This document shows, one piece after another, positions 22,438 to 30,692 of a stretch of DNA of 64,000 bases. Source of the stretch: Bradyrhizobium sp. NDS-1. GTDB lineage: Bacteria; Pseudomonadota; Alphaproteobacteria; Rhizobiales; Xanthobacteraceae. Below the pieces are notes generated by a model. It saw only the letters and a program-made list of their open reading frames with translations, was not told the origin of the DNA and ran no database searches. Position numbers and translations under genes: made by a program. Location: contig NZ_CP136628.1 in NCBI RefSeq assembly GCF_032918005.1, forward strand, positions 1,039,501-1,103,500, read 5' to 3'. Every line of letters begins with the position of its first letter. The first letter of the stretch is position 1.

Positions 22438-22768
22438 CTTCTCAGGCTTCGTCCCTTCGCGCCGGGATCTGGCGGGTCCAGACCACATCGATTCGGCCGA
22501 TCGAGCGGCTCTTATGTGTCGTCATTGTCCGGAATCGCAACCATTCTGCCAAGTGAAAAGATGGGATGGCTTGTTGGAACACGTCTTAACCGTGCGGGCA
22601 GGGAGGCGGGGATGAGCCGCCGCGGCTCGATTGCTTCGAGGCGCATTTCGGTTCACAACGGGCCGGCAACGGCAGCCGTCTCTGGGTTAAGATTTTCACC
22701 CCAAATTTACCCTCTGTCAGGCTTAGTGACCTCTGCTGATATCCTCTGGGGATGCGACGATTCCTGCC
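22438..22768. other. Divergent promoter region of the amidohydrolase gene and cpdR
   Basis: This 331-bp stretch has no supported gene. It is A/T-richer at 22685-22715, just upstream of cpdR. I looked for a full CtrA box (TTAA-N7-TTAA), expected for cpdR in Caulobacter, and found only isolated TTAA half-sites. Confidence 0.45.
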
Positions 22769-23128
22769 ATGCCAAAGATCCTGCTCGCCGAAGACGACAA
22801 CGACATGCGCCGTTTCCTGGTCAAGGCGCTGGAAAACGCCGGTTTTCAGGTCTCGTCCCACGACAACGGCATGGCCGCCTATCAGCGGCTGCGGGAAGAG
22901 CCGTTCGAGATGCTGCTGACCGACATCGTGATGCCGGAGATGGACGGCATCGAGCTCGCCCGCCGGGCCTCGGAACTGGATCCTGATATCAAGATCATGT
23001 TCATCACCGGTTTTGCCGCGGTCGCCCTGAACTCGGATTCGGACGCCCCCAAGAATGCCAAGGTGCTGTCCAAGCCCGTGCATCTGCGTGAATTGGTCAG
23101 TGAAGTGAACAAGATGCTGGCGGCCTGA
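22769..23128 (+). CDS. cpdR: Single-domain response regulator CpdR
   Basis: The 119-residue protein is a receiver domain alone, closely matching CpdR of Caulobacter and rhizobia in sequence (KILLAEDDNDMRRFLVKALENAGF, LLTDIVMPEMDGIELARRA, MFITGFAAVAL, KVLSKP). The phospho-acceptor Asp is in LLTDIVMP, the acidic pair is EDD at 8-10 and the Lys is in LSKPVH. Unphosphorylated CpdR primes ClpXP at the cell pole to degrade cell-cycle proteins such as CtrA; the CckA-ChpT relay phosphorylates it and blocks this. It stands upstream of a tRNA-Val gene. Confidence 0.93.
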   Translation: MPKILLAEDDNDMRRFLVKALENAGFQVSSHDNGMAAYQRLREEPFEMLLTDIVMPEMDGIELARRASELDPDIKIMFITGFAAVALNSDSDAPKNAKVLSKPVHLRELVSEVNKMLAA

Positions 23129-23202
23129 ATCGCCCCCGTTCCGTCCTTGCGCCGGCTCCCCTGAGTCGTTATAGGGACCCCACCCGATCTAGACGACCTC
23201 TA

Positions 23203-23277
23203 GGGCACGTAGCTCAGCGGGAGAGCACTACCTTGACATGGTAGGGGTCACAGGTTCGATCCCTGTCGTGCCCACCA
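23203..23277 (+). tRNA. tRNA-Val (anticodon GAC)
   Basis: The 75-base cloverleaf has acceptor GGGCACG pairing with CGTGCCC, a D arm GCTC..GAGC, an anticodon stem CTACC/GGTAG with loop TTGACAT (GAC at 23235-23237), a T arm with GGTTCGATCC, and an encoded CCA end. Confidence 0.96.
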
Positions 23278-23626
23278 TCCTTCGCTCGCGGTAGCAGAGA
23301 GAAGGATGCCGCGCCGAAGCCCAAAGGGCGCAGGCGGGCCGCCGCCGCGAGCTACGGCTCGGCAAGCCACCGATCTGAATGCGAAGCGTGTCCGGCGGAG
23401 CTCGAAGAGCGTAGACGGACTGCCGCCGCGAGACCGGGCTCCCAACGCGACACGATCTCATCGATAGCAGCTCCTCATCAGGATGGAGCGAACGCGTTCG
23501 TATCGCGAACGCAGGACTGACCGCCGCCGCTCCCCCGAATCGGATTTGTCCCTAGCCATAGGGACAGACTTTCTCCGCGGCCCGCGCGACATTGCGTCAG
23601 CGAAATATAATACTGGGGAGGACATC
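23278..23626. other. Intergenic stretch after tRNA-Val
   Basis: These 349 bp hold no supported gene; the minus-strand frame through the tRNA is an artefact. A degenerate direct repeat of 26 bp is visible (23326-23351 and 23407-23432, about 21 of 26 matching). A TATAAT at 23606-23611 sits too close to the next start to be a normal promoter. No copy of the tRNA 3' end, as expected for an integration site, was noticed. Confidence 0.5.
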
Positions 23627-24778
23627 ATGATCCGGCGCTGCCTTGCAGCCTTGTGCGTTTGCACCGCGATGGTTCTCGCCATCCCCCGCGCAAATGCCGA
23701 TATCAAGGTGGGAATCGTGGTGTCTGGTTCGGGGCCCGGCTCGGCGCTTGGCCAGCCGCAGATGCGGACAGTTGCGGCGCTCCCGAAGGAAATCGGCGGC
23801 GAGAAGATCGTCTATATCGCCCTCGACGATGAATCGGACTCGACCAAGGGCATTCAGAATGCGCGGCGGCTGGTCATTCAAGACGGTGTCGACGTCCTCA
23901 TCGGCTCCTCGCTGACGCCGGTGACCATGCCGATGCTCGATGTCGCCTGGGAAGCCAAGACACCGATCATCTCGCTCGCCGCGGCGACAGCCATCGTCCA
24001 ACCCATGGACGAACGGCGCAAATGGGCCTTCAAGGTCGTTCCCAACGACGATTTGATGGCCGTCGCGATCCTCAAGCACATCGCCAAATCGGGCGTGAAG
24101 ACGCTCGGCTATATCGGCGTCTCCGACGGTTATGGCGAGGGCTATTACAAGGAAGTGAGCAGGCTTGCTCCCACCTTCGGCCTGACCGTGACCACGCACG
24201 AAGTCTATGCGCGCGCCGACACCAGCGTGACCGGCCAGGCCCTCAAGGTGATCGCGACAAATCCGGACGCCGTCTTCATTGCCTCCGCGGGCACGCCGGC
24301 CGTGCTGCCGCAGCAGGCGCTGCGGGAGCGCGGCTATTCCGGCAAGGTCTACCAGACGCACGGAGTGGCCACCGAGGAATTCATCAAGCTCGGCGGAGCC
24401 AGCGTCGAAGGCGCCGTCTTCACCGGCGAGGCGTTCACGATCGCGGACGATCTGCCGGCGGATGATCCGTTCCGCAAGGTCCGGGACGAATTCCTGTCCG
24501 CCTACGAAAAGGCGAACGGGCACAAGCCGAACATCTTCGCTGCGCATCTGTGGGATTCGATGGCGCTGCTCAAGACCGCGATACCGAATGCCATGAAGAC
24601 CGCGAAACCCGGCACGGCGGAATTTCGCGCCGCCCTTCGCGACGAGCTCGAGCGCGGCAAGGACGTGTATCTGAACAACGGCCTGTCAACGATGAGTCCC
24701 ACCGATCACAACGGCTACGACGAACGTTCGGCGTTCTTGATCAAGGTGGAAGGCGGCCGCTTCAGGCTGATGAAGTAG
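23627..24778 (+). CDS. Branched-chain amino-acid-type ABC substrate-binding protein (orphan)
   Basis: The 383-residue periplasmic protein has a signal peptide (MVLAIPRANA, cleavage near residue 24) followed by a LivJ-type type I binding fold (DIKVGIVVSGSGPGSALGQPQ, GIQNARRLVIQDGVDVLIGSSLTPVTMPM, GVATEEFIKLGGASVEGAVFTGE). It would bind a branched-chain amino acid, amide or aromatic acid for an ABC importer, but no permease or ATPase genes are adjacent. The start at 23627 has GGGGAGGA six bases upstream, discarding a 48-codon extension. Confidence 0.88.
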   Translation: MIRRCLAALCVCTAMVLAIPRANADIKVGIVVSGSGPGSALGQPQMRTVAALPKEIGGEKIVYIALDDESDSTKGIQNARRLVIQDGVDVLIGSSLTPVTMPMLDVAWEAKTPIISLAAATAIVQPMDERRKWAFKVVPNDDLMAVAILKHIAKSGVKTLGYIGVSDGYGEGYYKEVSRLAPTFGLTVTTHEVYARADTSVTGQALKVIATNPDAVFIASAGTPAVLPQQALRERGYSGKVYQTHGVATEEFIKLGGASVEGAVFTGEAFTIADDLPADDPFRKVRDEFLSAYEKANGHKPNIFAAHLWDSMALLKTAIPNAMKTAKPGTAEFRAALRDELERGKDVYLNNGLSTMSPTDHNGYDERSAFLIKVEGGRFRLMK

Positions 24779-24879
24779 CAGTCGGGCAGAACGCGGCTTC
24801 CCGCGTGACGCGTCGCGTCCAAGAAATCGGGAGGGGCCTTACGCGGGGCTGCCTTTGGCGGCGCCCAGCAGCAAGCCCT

Positions 24880-25314
24880 TCAGCCCGGTCGGAAACAGCT
24901 CGGCTGCGTCAAGTTGCGACGAAACCAATCTAAGCGCTCTTGTTCTTCTTGAGGAGATCGGCGCTTGACGAGTACGAACCCGGCAAGTCGATCGGCTTGG
25001 TCCGACCAGAAGAAACCGAACCATTCCTTCGTCTGAAAACCAGTCATGGCAACGGGCTCCGAAGGGGGTAACGCTTCGAGCGCGGCCAGCAGCGAAGGAA
25101 AGCCGTATGTGACGATACCTCCTTCCATCGTGGTTTTGTGTCTAATCCTGTAAATTCGAAGCCAATCCTCGGCCGGCGAGTAATCTGACTGCCCGCTGGT
25201 AGGAACGTCTCGGATCAGGTCCGATTGCTTCAGGAAGTTGAGAGCTGCCCAAGTGTCTTCGCTTGCCGGAAGAGAAGCAATCAGCTGCTCTAGGATTTGC
25301 ACCGTCAAGGTCAT
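24880..25314 (-). CDS. Hypothetical protein (144 aa)
   Basis: No family recognised. The protein is soluble and mixed in composition (MTLTVQILEQLIASLPASED at the start; later DYSPAEDWLRIYRIRHKTTMEG, EWFGFFWSDQADRLAGFVLVKRR), with no signal peptide. The second half looks like a small alpha/beta domain. I chose the ATG at 25314; a 23-residue longer form starting at 25383 is possible. It lies in a low-density stretch with other small hypothetical genes. Confidence 0.55.
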   Translation of the reverse strand: MTLTVQILEQLIASLPASEDTWAALNFLKQSDLIRDVPTSGQSDYSPAEDWLRIYRIRHKTTMEGGIVTYGFPSLLAALEALPPSEPVAMTGFQTKEWFGFFWSDQADRLAGFVLVKRRSPQEEQERLDWFRRNLTQPSCFRPG

Positions 25315-25641
25315 GGCGTCTCTACTAGGCAGGTTGGCTTGGGTGCGTTGGGCGGAGGCGCCCAATTCAACTCGGCGAGCCATGCAGTAAAATCATTTGT
25401 GCCGTATAGATACACGCTCAGCATCGCTCCTCAAGGTCCGCTTCTGGCCCAAGGCTGCCCTTTGCTAGCCGCCTGGGAGGTCAGCTTTTCGGAGGCGAGC
25501 CGACCAGCGAAATCGGACCTGGCAGGGCACTTTCTAACCCTGAGCAGAACTCGGGAAGCTGCACAGCCGACCGGACTCGGTCCTGCCGACCGGAGCAGCC
25601 GATGGGGATATTATCGCGCCGACTGCCGAACAAGCGCCGAT
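25315..25641. other. Intergenic stretch without a supported gene
   Basis: These 327 bp separate two minus-strand genes. A plus-strand frame runs through (25297-25848), but its hydrophobic tail is the antisense reading of the acidic gene at 25642 and it lacks a ribosome-binding site. Confidence 0.45.
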
Positions 25642-25830
25642 CTAGTCTTCGTCTGGCTCGCGCACGACCGCTGGTTCGTCAACGTCATCCTCCCCTTCGT
25701 CTTCTTCGTCCTCCTCGTCTTCTTCCTCGTCCTCTTCAGGATCTCTTGGCGGCATCGCAGTGCCCATGACCACGAGCGGTGTCCAGCAGATCGCTGTGAT
25801 GGAAAATGCTTTGAAGGTGTGTTGCTTCAT
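25642..25830 (-). CDS. Secreted peptide with a polyacidic tail (62 aa)
   Basis: The 62-residue protein has a short signal peptide (KAFSITAICWTPLVVMGTA) followed by a mature part of about 37 residues dominated by Glu and Asp (for example DPEEDEEEDEEDEEDEG). It would be exported as a highly acidic, probably unfolded peptide that could bind cations. The ATG at 25830 follows AAGGAG ten bases upstream, which supports the minus-strand reading over the opposite hydrophobic frame. No family recognised. Confidence 0.65.
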   Translation of the reverse strand: MKQHTFKAFSITAICWTPLVVMGTAMPPRDPEEDEEEDEEDEEDEGEDDVDEPAVVREPDED

Positions 25831-25956
25831 GGCGTTGCTGCTCCTTGATAAGGACCCGGAGTCGAATATTCCGGACGGGCGGCCCGCGCAGGTCCAGGAC
25901 GCGATCGTTGCAAACGTGAGGGTGACTTCAGGTCGATGACATGAGCAAGCGCCACA

Positions 25957-25976
25957 GCCGCCACGCGACTGGCGGC
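25957..25976 (-). terminator. Possible terminator hairpin
   Basis: GCCGCCA (25957-25963) and TGGCGGC (25970-25976) form a perfect seven-pair stem just past the stop of the gene ending at 25985. No T-run follows. Confidence 0.3.
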
Positions 25977-25984
25977 GCTTGGGG

Positions 25985-26314
25985 CTACCTTATGCCCGAA
26001 GACCCATTAGACTCCATGTCCACCAAAAGTTCGCCGCTGATCACTTCGGGAATCCCAAGATCGAGATCATGTAGGCTCGCCTCAACAAACGCCAGTACCT
26101 TAGCGTTGGCTGCGTTGGCGCTCTCGCGGTCATCAAATATCATCACAGCGATACCGATGCCGCCGCCCGCATCCAGCACATGGTAGGATCTAAATCCCTG
26201 CGATTGCCTCAGGATCTCACCGACGCCGCTCTTGGCGCGACGGGCGGCGTCCGCGACCGAACGAACATTCGTGTACTTGCGAATGACCATGTACATGGGG
26301 CCACCACGTCTCAT
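25985..26314 (-). CDS. Small alpha-beta barrel protein, possibly ABM-like (109 aa)
   Basis: The 109-residue protein (MRRGGPMYMVIRKYTNVRS) has a dimeric ferredoxin-like pattern: VIRKYTNVRSVADAARRAKSG, SQGFRSYHVLDAGGGIGIAVMIFDDRESANAANAKVLAFVE. This is the layout of antibiotic-biosynthesis-monooxygenase-like stress proteins, whose chemistry is usually unknown. GAGGGG lies seven bases before the ATG at 26314; internal ATGs at 26296 and 26290 are alternatives. It sits downstream of dodecin on the same strand, 142 bp away. Confidence 0.6.
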   Translation of the reverse strand: MRRGGPMYMVIRKYTNVRSVADAARRAKSGVGEILRQSQGFRSYHVLDAGGGIGIAVMIFDDRESANAANAKVLAFVEASLHDLDLGIPEVISGELLVDMESNGSSGIR

Positions 26315-26456
26315 GCGCGCCCCTCGATCAGAGCATATCGGTCCCAATCGGACCAGTGCCAAATTCCGGGATGCCACAGCGTCCAGTTGGGCGGACCACG
26401 CAACACGCCTTTTCCAATGAGCCATCCTCGCCCGCAAAGGGGCGAGGTGCTGAGGC

Positions 26457-26672
26457 TCAGGTGCCCTCGAACTTGAACGATACGTTGAGCTTGGCGCGAT
26501 AGGCCTCGACCTTTCCCTTGTCATCCAATTGCATATCGAGCTTGACGACCTCTGCGATGCGAAGATCTCGGAGAGATTTGGCAGCTTGCTCGACCGCGTT
26601 GGCGGCCGCCTTCTCCCACGAGTCTTTACTGGTACCGATCAGTTCAATGACCTTGTAGACGCTCTCGGGCAT
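26457..26672 (-). CDS. Dodecin (flavin-storage protein)
   Basis: The 71-residue protein matches dodecin across its length (VYKVIELIGTSKDSWEKAAANAVEQAAKSLRDLRIAEVVKLD, then VEAYRAKLNVSFKFEGT). Dodecins form hollow dodecamers that bind pairs of flavins or CoA and protect the cell from free flavin. It is cytoplasmic. The start at 26672 follows AGGAGGA. It is divergent from the phytochelatin-synthase-like gene, separated by 262 bp. Confidence 0.9.
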   Translation of the reverse strand: MPESVYKVIELIGTSKDSWEKAAANAVEQAAKSLRDLRIAEVVKLDMQLDDKGKVEAYRAKLNVSFKFEGT

Positions 26673-26934
26673 GTCGTCCTCCTATCCGGTAGGGCCGGGA
26701 AATCTAGCATCTGGATCTCGACGCCGATACCTGTCCGCGGATGCCGCGGAGAAAGGTTCGTTTGGCTGTCACTTTTTCTGTTCGCGCAAGAAGGAACTCG
26801 GGCGCCCGTCGCAAGATGCGATTGCATTTTCAGCCCGGACGGAGCGCATATGGAATGCTCTTCCCGCTGGTTGGTTTCTGATCTGAATAGAGTTCTGCAG
26901 GCCGATGTCGTCATTGCCGCTAAGGTTCTGACCC

Positions 26935-27597
26935 ATGAAGCGATGGCACCGCGTAAGCATCAGCAGCATCGTTGTCGCCGTGGGTCTGGTGTGTGCCGGG
27001 GCCCTGGTCGTCAGTCGAACCCACGTTCCATCAGAAGCCATAGCTTCATCGGTAACACGTACTCCTGAACTCATGGAGCGTGCGTGGCACCTACCCGTGG
27101 CAGCCACATTTCAAAGACACGTTGATTGGCAGTCAAATGGCTCTCGCTGCGGACCTGCCGCTGTTGCGAATGCGTACCGGTCCCTTGGCGAGGCGGCAAG
27201 GACGGAGGGCGAAGTGTTGGCCGGCACGTGGAGCTGCTGGACGGGGGTATGCATCATGGGTCTCACGCTCGACGAGCTGGCCAAAGTCGCCCAGTCGCAT
27301 ACCAGCCGGAACGTTACGGTCTTGCGTGATCTCAGCGAGATGCAGTTTCTGGAGCATCTGCGTCGCTCAAACGATCCGGGGCGACGCTACATCGTGAATT
27401 TCGATCGCGCTCAAATCTTTGGCGCTGGTAGCGGACACCATTCCCCAATTGGGGGCTATTTCGAAGCCGAGGACCTCGTTTTCGTGCTCGATGTCAATGT
27501 TGATTTCAAGCCATGGCTCGTCGAGCGGAAGCGGCTGTTCGACGCCGTGAATACGTTCGACGGCGATCAAAAGCGGGGACTGCTGTTCATCGAGTAA
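26935..27597 (+). CDS. Phytochelatin-synthase-like papain-fold protein, exported or anchored
   Basis: The 220-residue protein has an N-terminal hydrophobic segment (residues 8-27) that acts as signal or anchor. The catalytic triad of phytochelatin synthase is recognisable: Cys72 in SRCGPAAVANAY, His168 in GSGHHSPIGGYF, and Asp186 in FVLDVN. Bacterial short forms lack the C-terminal Cys-rich domain and mostly act as glutathione hydrolases, releasing gamma-Glu-Cys; here the enzyme would act outside the cytoplasm. No metal-transport gene is adjacent. AAGG lies about 11 bases before the ATG. Confidence 0.82.
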   Translation: MKRWHRVSISSIVVAVGLVCAGALVVSRTHVPSEAIASSVTRTPELMERAWHLPVAATFQRHVDWQSNGSRCGPAAVANAYRSLGEAARTEGEVLAGTWSCWTGVCIMGLTLDELAKVAQSHTSRNVTVLRDLSEMQFLEHLRRSNDPGRRYIVNFDRAQIFGAGSGHHSPIGGYFEAEDLVFVLDVNVDFKPWLVERKRLFDAVNTFDGDQKRGLLFIE

Positions 27598-27642
27598 TAT
27601 ACCGCATGTCGCCTTGGCTCTCGGCGACTTTCGCCAGGACGG

Positions 27643-28734
27643 TCACCCAACGAGATATTTCTTCACCGCCGCCTCGTCCCACGCGATCCCATTCCCAGGC
27701 TCCTCGCCCGGCAACGCAAAACCGTCCTTGATCTTCAGCCGCGTCGAAAGCACCGCGTCGGCCCAGTCGACATATTCCAGCCAATGCGCGGTCGGCGTCA
27801 CGCAGAGCAGATGCGCGCTGACTTCCGAGAACAAATGCGAGGACATCTCGATGCCGGCGGCATGGGCGAGGGCGGCGGCGCGCAGCCAGCCGGTGACGCC
27901 GCCGATGCGCTGCACGTCAGGCATCACGTAATCGCAGGCTTCCGCGGCGAGTGCCGCCTGCATCGAAAAGGCGCTGTCGAAATTTTCGCCGATCTGGATC
28001 GGGGTGAAAAGCTCGTCCGCGATGCGGGCGCTGCCCTCATAGTCGTCGTGGCGGATCGGCTCCTCGATCCAGCTCAAACCCTCGTTATCCAGCATCTCGC
28101 CACGGCGGATCGCCTCGGTCACCGTCAGCGCCTGATTGTAGTCGCACATCAGCGTGACCTGATCGCCGACGGCCTTGCGCACAGCGCGGACGACGGCGAC
28201 ATCCTCCCGCGCATCGGGCCGGCCGACGCGGATCTTGGCGGCCTGGAATCCCTCGGCCAGCAGCTTGTGCGCCTCCTCGACTGCGGCGCCCGCCGGCATG
28301 ATGCCGAGCCCCTTCGAATTGTAGGCCCTGATCTGCTTCGGTGCCCCGCCGAGCAGGCGTGACAGCGGCAGGCCCTTCGCTCGTGCGAGCGCGTCCCAGG
28401 CGGCCATGTCGATGCCGGATTGCGCCAGCCGTTGCAGGCCGGCGAGCCCCAGCAGCGTGAAACGCTGGGCCAGCTTGCGCTCGATCTCGAACGGCAGCAG
28501 TTCGTCCCCGGCGATAAGCGCTGACATTTCCGTGACCATCGCCGTCAGCGGCTTCAAGGCCGATGGTGTGATCGAGAACAGATAGGCGTGCCCGACCGCG
28601 CCCTGGTCGGTCTCGCAGTCGATCAGCACCAGCGGCGCCTTGGCGACCGATCCGGTCGAAGTCTGGAGCGGCAGGTTCATCGGCACGATCACGGGCCGCG
28701 CCTGAAAGCGCTTGATGCGGATGGTCTCGGTCAT
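27643..28734 (-). CDS. Mandelate-racemase/muconate-lactonizing (enolase) superfamily enzyme
   Basis: The 363-residue protein has the two-domain enolase-superfamily fold: an N-terminal capping domain (about 1-130) and a TIM barrel. Metal ligands and bases are visible: AKIRVGR (second-strand Lys), MCDYNQAL (Asp), SWIEEPI (Glu), IGENF (Glu) and SSHLFSE (His). It abstracts a proton alpha to a carboxylate; racemase, dehydratase or cycloisomerase activity cannot be decided. I chose the start at 28734 behind GGGAGAG. It stands alone. Confidence 0.85.
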   Translation of the reverse strand: MTETIRIKRFQARPVIVPMNLPLQTSTGSVAKAPLVLIDCETDQGAVGHAYLFSITPSALKPLTAMVTEMSALIAGDELLPFEIERKLAQRFTLLGLAGLQRLAQSGIDMAAWDALARAKGLPLSRLLGGAPKQIRAYNSKGLGIMPAGAAVEEAHKLLAEGFQAAKIRVGRPDAREDVAVVRAVRKAVGDQVTLMCDYNQALTVTEAIRRGEMLDNEGLSWIEEPIRHDDYEGSARIADELFTPIQIGENFDSAFSMQAALAAEACDYVMPDVQRIGGVTGWLRAAALAHAAGIEMSSHLFSEVSAHLLCVTPTAHWLEYVDWADAVLSTRLKIKDGFALPGEEPGNGIAWDEAAVKKYLVG

Positions 28735-28923
28735 GGGTCTCTCCCGGCGGGACGGATGCAAGTTGGTCCGATCTTAAGCATCCGTGATCAAACGAAAAGC
28801 CGCTTCGCCCGACCACCATAAAATGGGGTTGCGCCGGCCAGCAATTATTGGCTCTGTGCCGCCGCATTCCTTGCCGCGGATTTCGAGGGATTTGCGACAA
28901 ATCGCACACAACGGAGCCACCGA

Positions 28924-30486
28924 GTGAAACAAGAGATCTCCGAAGAACAGCGCAAGAGCGGCATCCTGACGGGCACCGTGATCGCCTTCCTCCTGCTCGC
29001 GCTGCCGCTTGCGGTGTGGCTGGACCTGACAGAGCTCAGCAAGACCGCGCTGCGGCGGCAGGCCGTCGATCTCAATTCGGTGATATCGAGCGTGCGCAGC
29101 TATTACGCCTCCAACGTGGTCGGGCGCGTGCTTGCCAACCCCGACGGCGCCACCAAGGTCGTGCACAATTACGAATCCGTTCCCGGTGCGATCCCGATCC
29201 CGGCGACGCTGTCGCTGGAACTCGGCCGCGTGATCGGCGCGCAGCAGGAGAACATCACCTACCGCTTCGTCTCGGACTTCCCGTTCCAGAACCGCGCGCC
29301 GCACCAGCTCGACAAGTTCGAGAAGGATGCGCTCGATGCGCTGCGCCAGGACCCCGAGCGGAAGATCGTGGACACCGAGACCTCGCTGTTCAACGACAAG
29401 GTCCGCCTCGTTGCGCCGGTCATGATGGGGCCGGCCTGCGTAAGCTGCCACAACAGCCATCCCGAGAGCCCGAAGAAGGACTGGAAGGTCGGGGATGTCC
29501 GCGGTATCCAGGAGGTCATCATCGCGCAGCCGATCGCCGCCAACATCTTCTCGTTCAAATACCTGCTGGCCTATTTCGTGATCGCCGCGGGCAGCGGCCT
29601 CGCCTTCATGTCGCTTCAGCGCCGGCAGGCGAGCCGCATCAAGACCATGAACAAGGAGCTCGAATCCGCCAACGACTTCCTGGCGTCGCTGTCGATGAAG
29701 ATCTCGCGCTATATCCCGCCCCAGATCTACAAGAGCATCTTCTCGGGCCAGAAGGACGTCACCATCCACACCGAGCGCAAGAAGCTCACCATCTTCTTCT
29801 CCGACATTCAGAACTTCACCGCCACGGCCGAGCGGCTGCAGCCGGAGCAGCTGACCCAGCTCCTCAACGAATATTTCACCGAGATGTCGGCGATCGCCCA
29901 CGACTATGGCGGCACCATCGACAAGTTCATCGGCGACGCCATGCTGATCTTCTTCGGCGATCCCGAGACCAGGGGCGACCGGGCCGATGCACAGGCCTGT
30001 CTCCAGATGGCTTGGCGCATGCAGCAGCGCCTGGCCGAGCTCAACGCGAAATGGCGCGCCTCCGGCATCGAACAGCCGTTCCGCTCGCGCATGGGCATCA
30101 ATTCGGGCTATTGCAATGTCGGCAATTTCGGTAGCGCCGACCGCATGGACTACACCATCATCGGTGCGGAAGCGAACCTCGCCGCGCGCCTGCAATCGAT
30201 CGCCGAGCCCGGCGGCATCGTGCTGAGTTATGAGACCTTTGCGCTCGTCAGCGACATCGTCCGCGCCCATGCCCTGCCGGCGATCACGATGAAGGGCATC
30301 AGCCGCGAGGTCATTCCCTATTCGGTCGACGCGCTGGCCGACGGGGCGGCAGAGCGAAGCGGCGTCATCACCGAGCGTGCGCCGGGGCTCGAGCTCTATC
30401 TCGACCCCGCCATGGTGAAATCGGGCGATGCCGCGCGGGTCCGCTCGCTGCTGGAGAACGCGCTGGCCTCGCTCAAGCCGGCGTGA
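28924..30486 (+). CDS. Adenylate cyclase with Tll0287-like heme sensor domain
   Basis: The 520-residue membrane protein has a first membrane helix at about 13-33, a periplasmic sensor domain with a covalent heme site CVSCH at 172-176 (the Tll0287-like/DUF3365 arrangement), a second helix at about 210-232, and a class III cyclase domain from about 290. Catalytic signatures are FFSDIQNFTATAERL, KFIGDAMLIFFGDP and the NLAARLQS segment, so it looks active. The heme suggests redox or gas sensing. The start is GTG at 28924; no ribosome-binding site is clear. Confidence 0.87.
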   Translation: MKQEISEEQRKSGILTGTVIAFLLLALPLAVWLDLTELSKTALRRQAVDLNSVISSVRSYYASNVVGRVLANPDGATKVVHNYESVPGAIPIPATLSLELGRVIGAQQENITYRFVSDFPFQNRAPHQLDKFEKDALDALRQDPERKIVDTETSLFNDKVRLVAPVMMGPACVSCHNSHPESPKKDWKVGDVRGIQEVIIAQPIAANIFSFKYLLAYFVIAAGSGLAFMSLQRRQASRIKTMNKELESANDFLASLSMKISRYIPPQIYKSIFSGQKDVTIHTERKKLTIFFSDIQNFTATAERLQPEQLTQLLNEYFTEMSAIAHDYGGTIDKFIGDAMLIFFGDPETRGDRADAQACLQMAWRMQQRLAELNAKWRASGIEQPFRSRMGINSGYCNVGNFGSADRMDYTIIGAEANLAARLQSIAEPGGIVLSYETFALVSDIVRAHALPAITMKGISREVIPYSVDALADGAAERSGVITERAPGLELYLDPAMVKSGDAARVRSLLENALASLKPA

Positions 30487-30495
30487 GGGTGCGGT

Positions 30496-30680
30496 TTCTG
30501 ATCGAGAGACTCCCCGCGTGATACCCCTCTCCCTAACCCTCCCCCGCAAGGGGGGAGGGAACCGACCTTTGTTGCCAATGGAAGCGATCCGCCGAAGCAC
30601 AGTGCCACCACGCACTCCGCTGCGCTCCCTCCCCCCTTGCGGGGGAGGGCGGGGGAGAGGGGTAGCCCAGCAAAAGGTCC
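30496..30680. repeat. Long palindromic repeat, family D, copy 1
   Basis: This intergenic element of about 185 bp has complementary arms: CCCCTCTCCCTAACCCTCCC on one side and GGGAGGGCGGGGGAGAGGGG on the other. It resembles a second copy at 32095-32292 in the same direction, with conserved ends and a diverged middle. The two copies flank the gene at 30693-31916. Confidence 0.8.
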
Positions 30681-30692
30681 GTGTGAGTTACC

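Noticed and set aside
23228..23461. Minus-strand frame through tRNA-Val ending GTTGIEPVTPTMSR
   Set aside because: It is the common artefact of translating a tRNA and its flank, not a gene.
23606..23611. TATAAT as promoter of the binding-protein gene
   Set aside because: The implied start would fall within the ribosome-binding site, and no -35 element is at the right distance.
25297..25848. 183-codon plus-strand frame with a hydrophobic tail
   Set aside because: The tail is the antisense of the acidic Glu/Asp stretch of the minus-strand gene, which has a good ribosome-binding site.
23203..27597. tRNA-adjacent genomic island
   Set aside because: The small-gene stretch after tRNA-Val looks accessory, but there is no integrase and no second copy of the tRNA 3' end, so an island cannot be supported.
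28774..30615. 613-codon minus-strand frame opposite the heme cyclase
   Set aside because: It reads through a repeat and is rich in Arg, Asp, Gly and Val with no domain.
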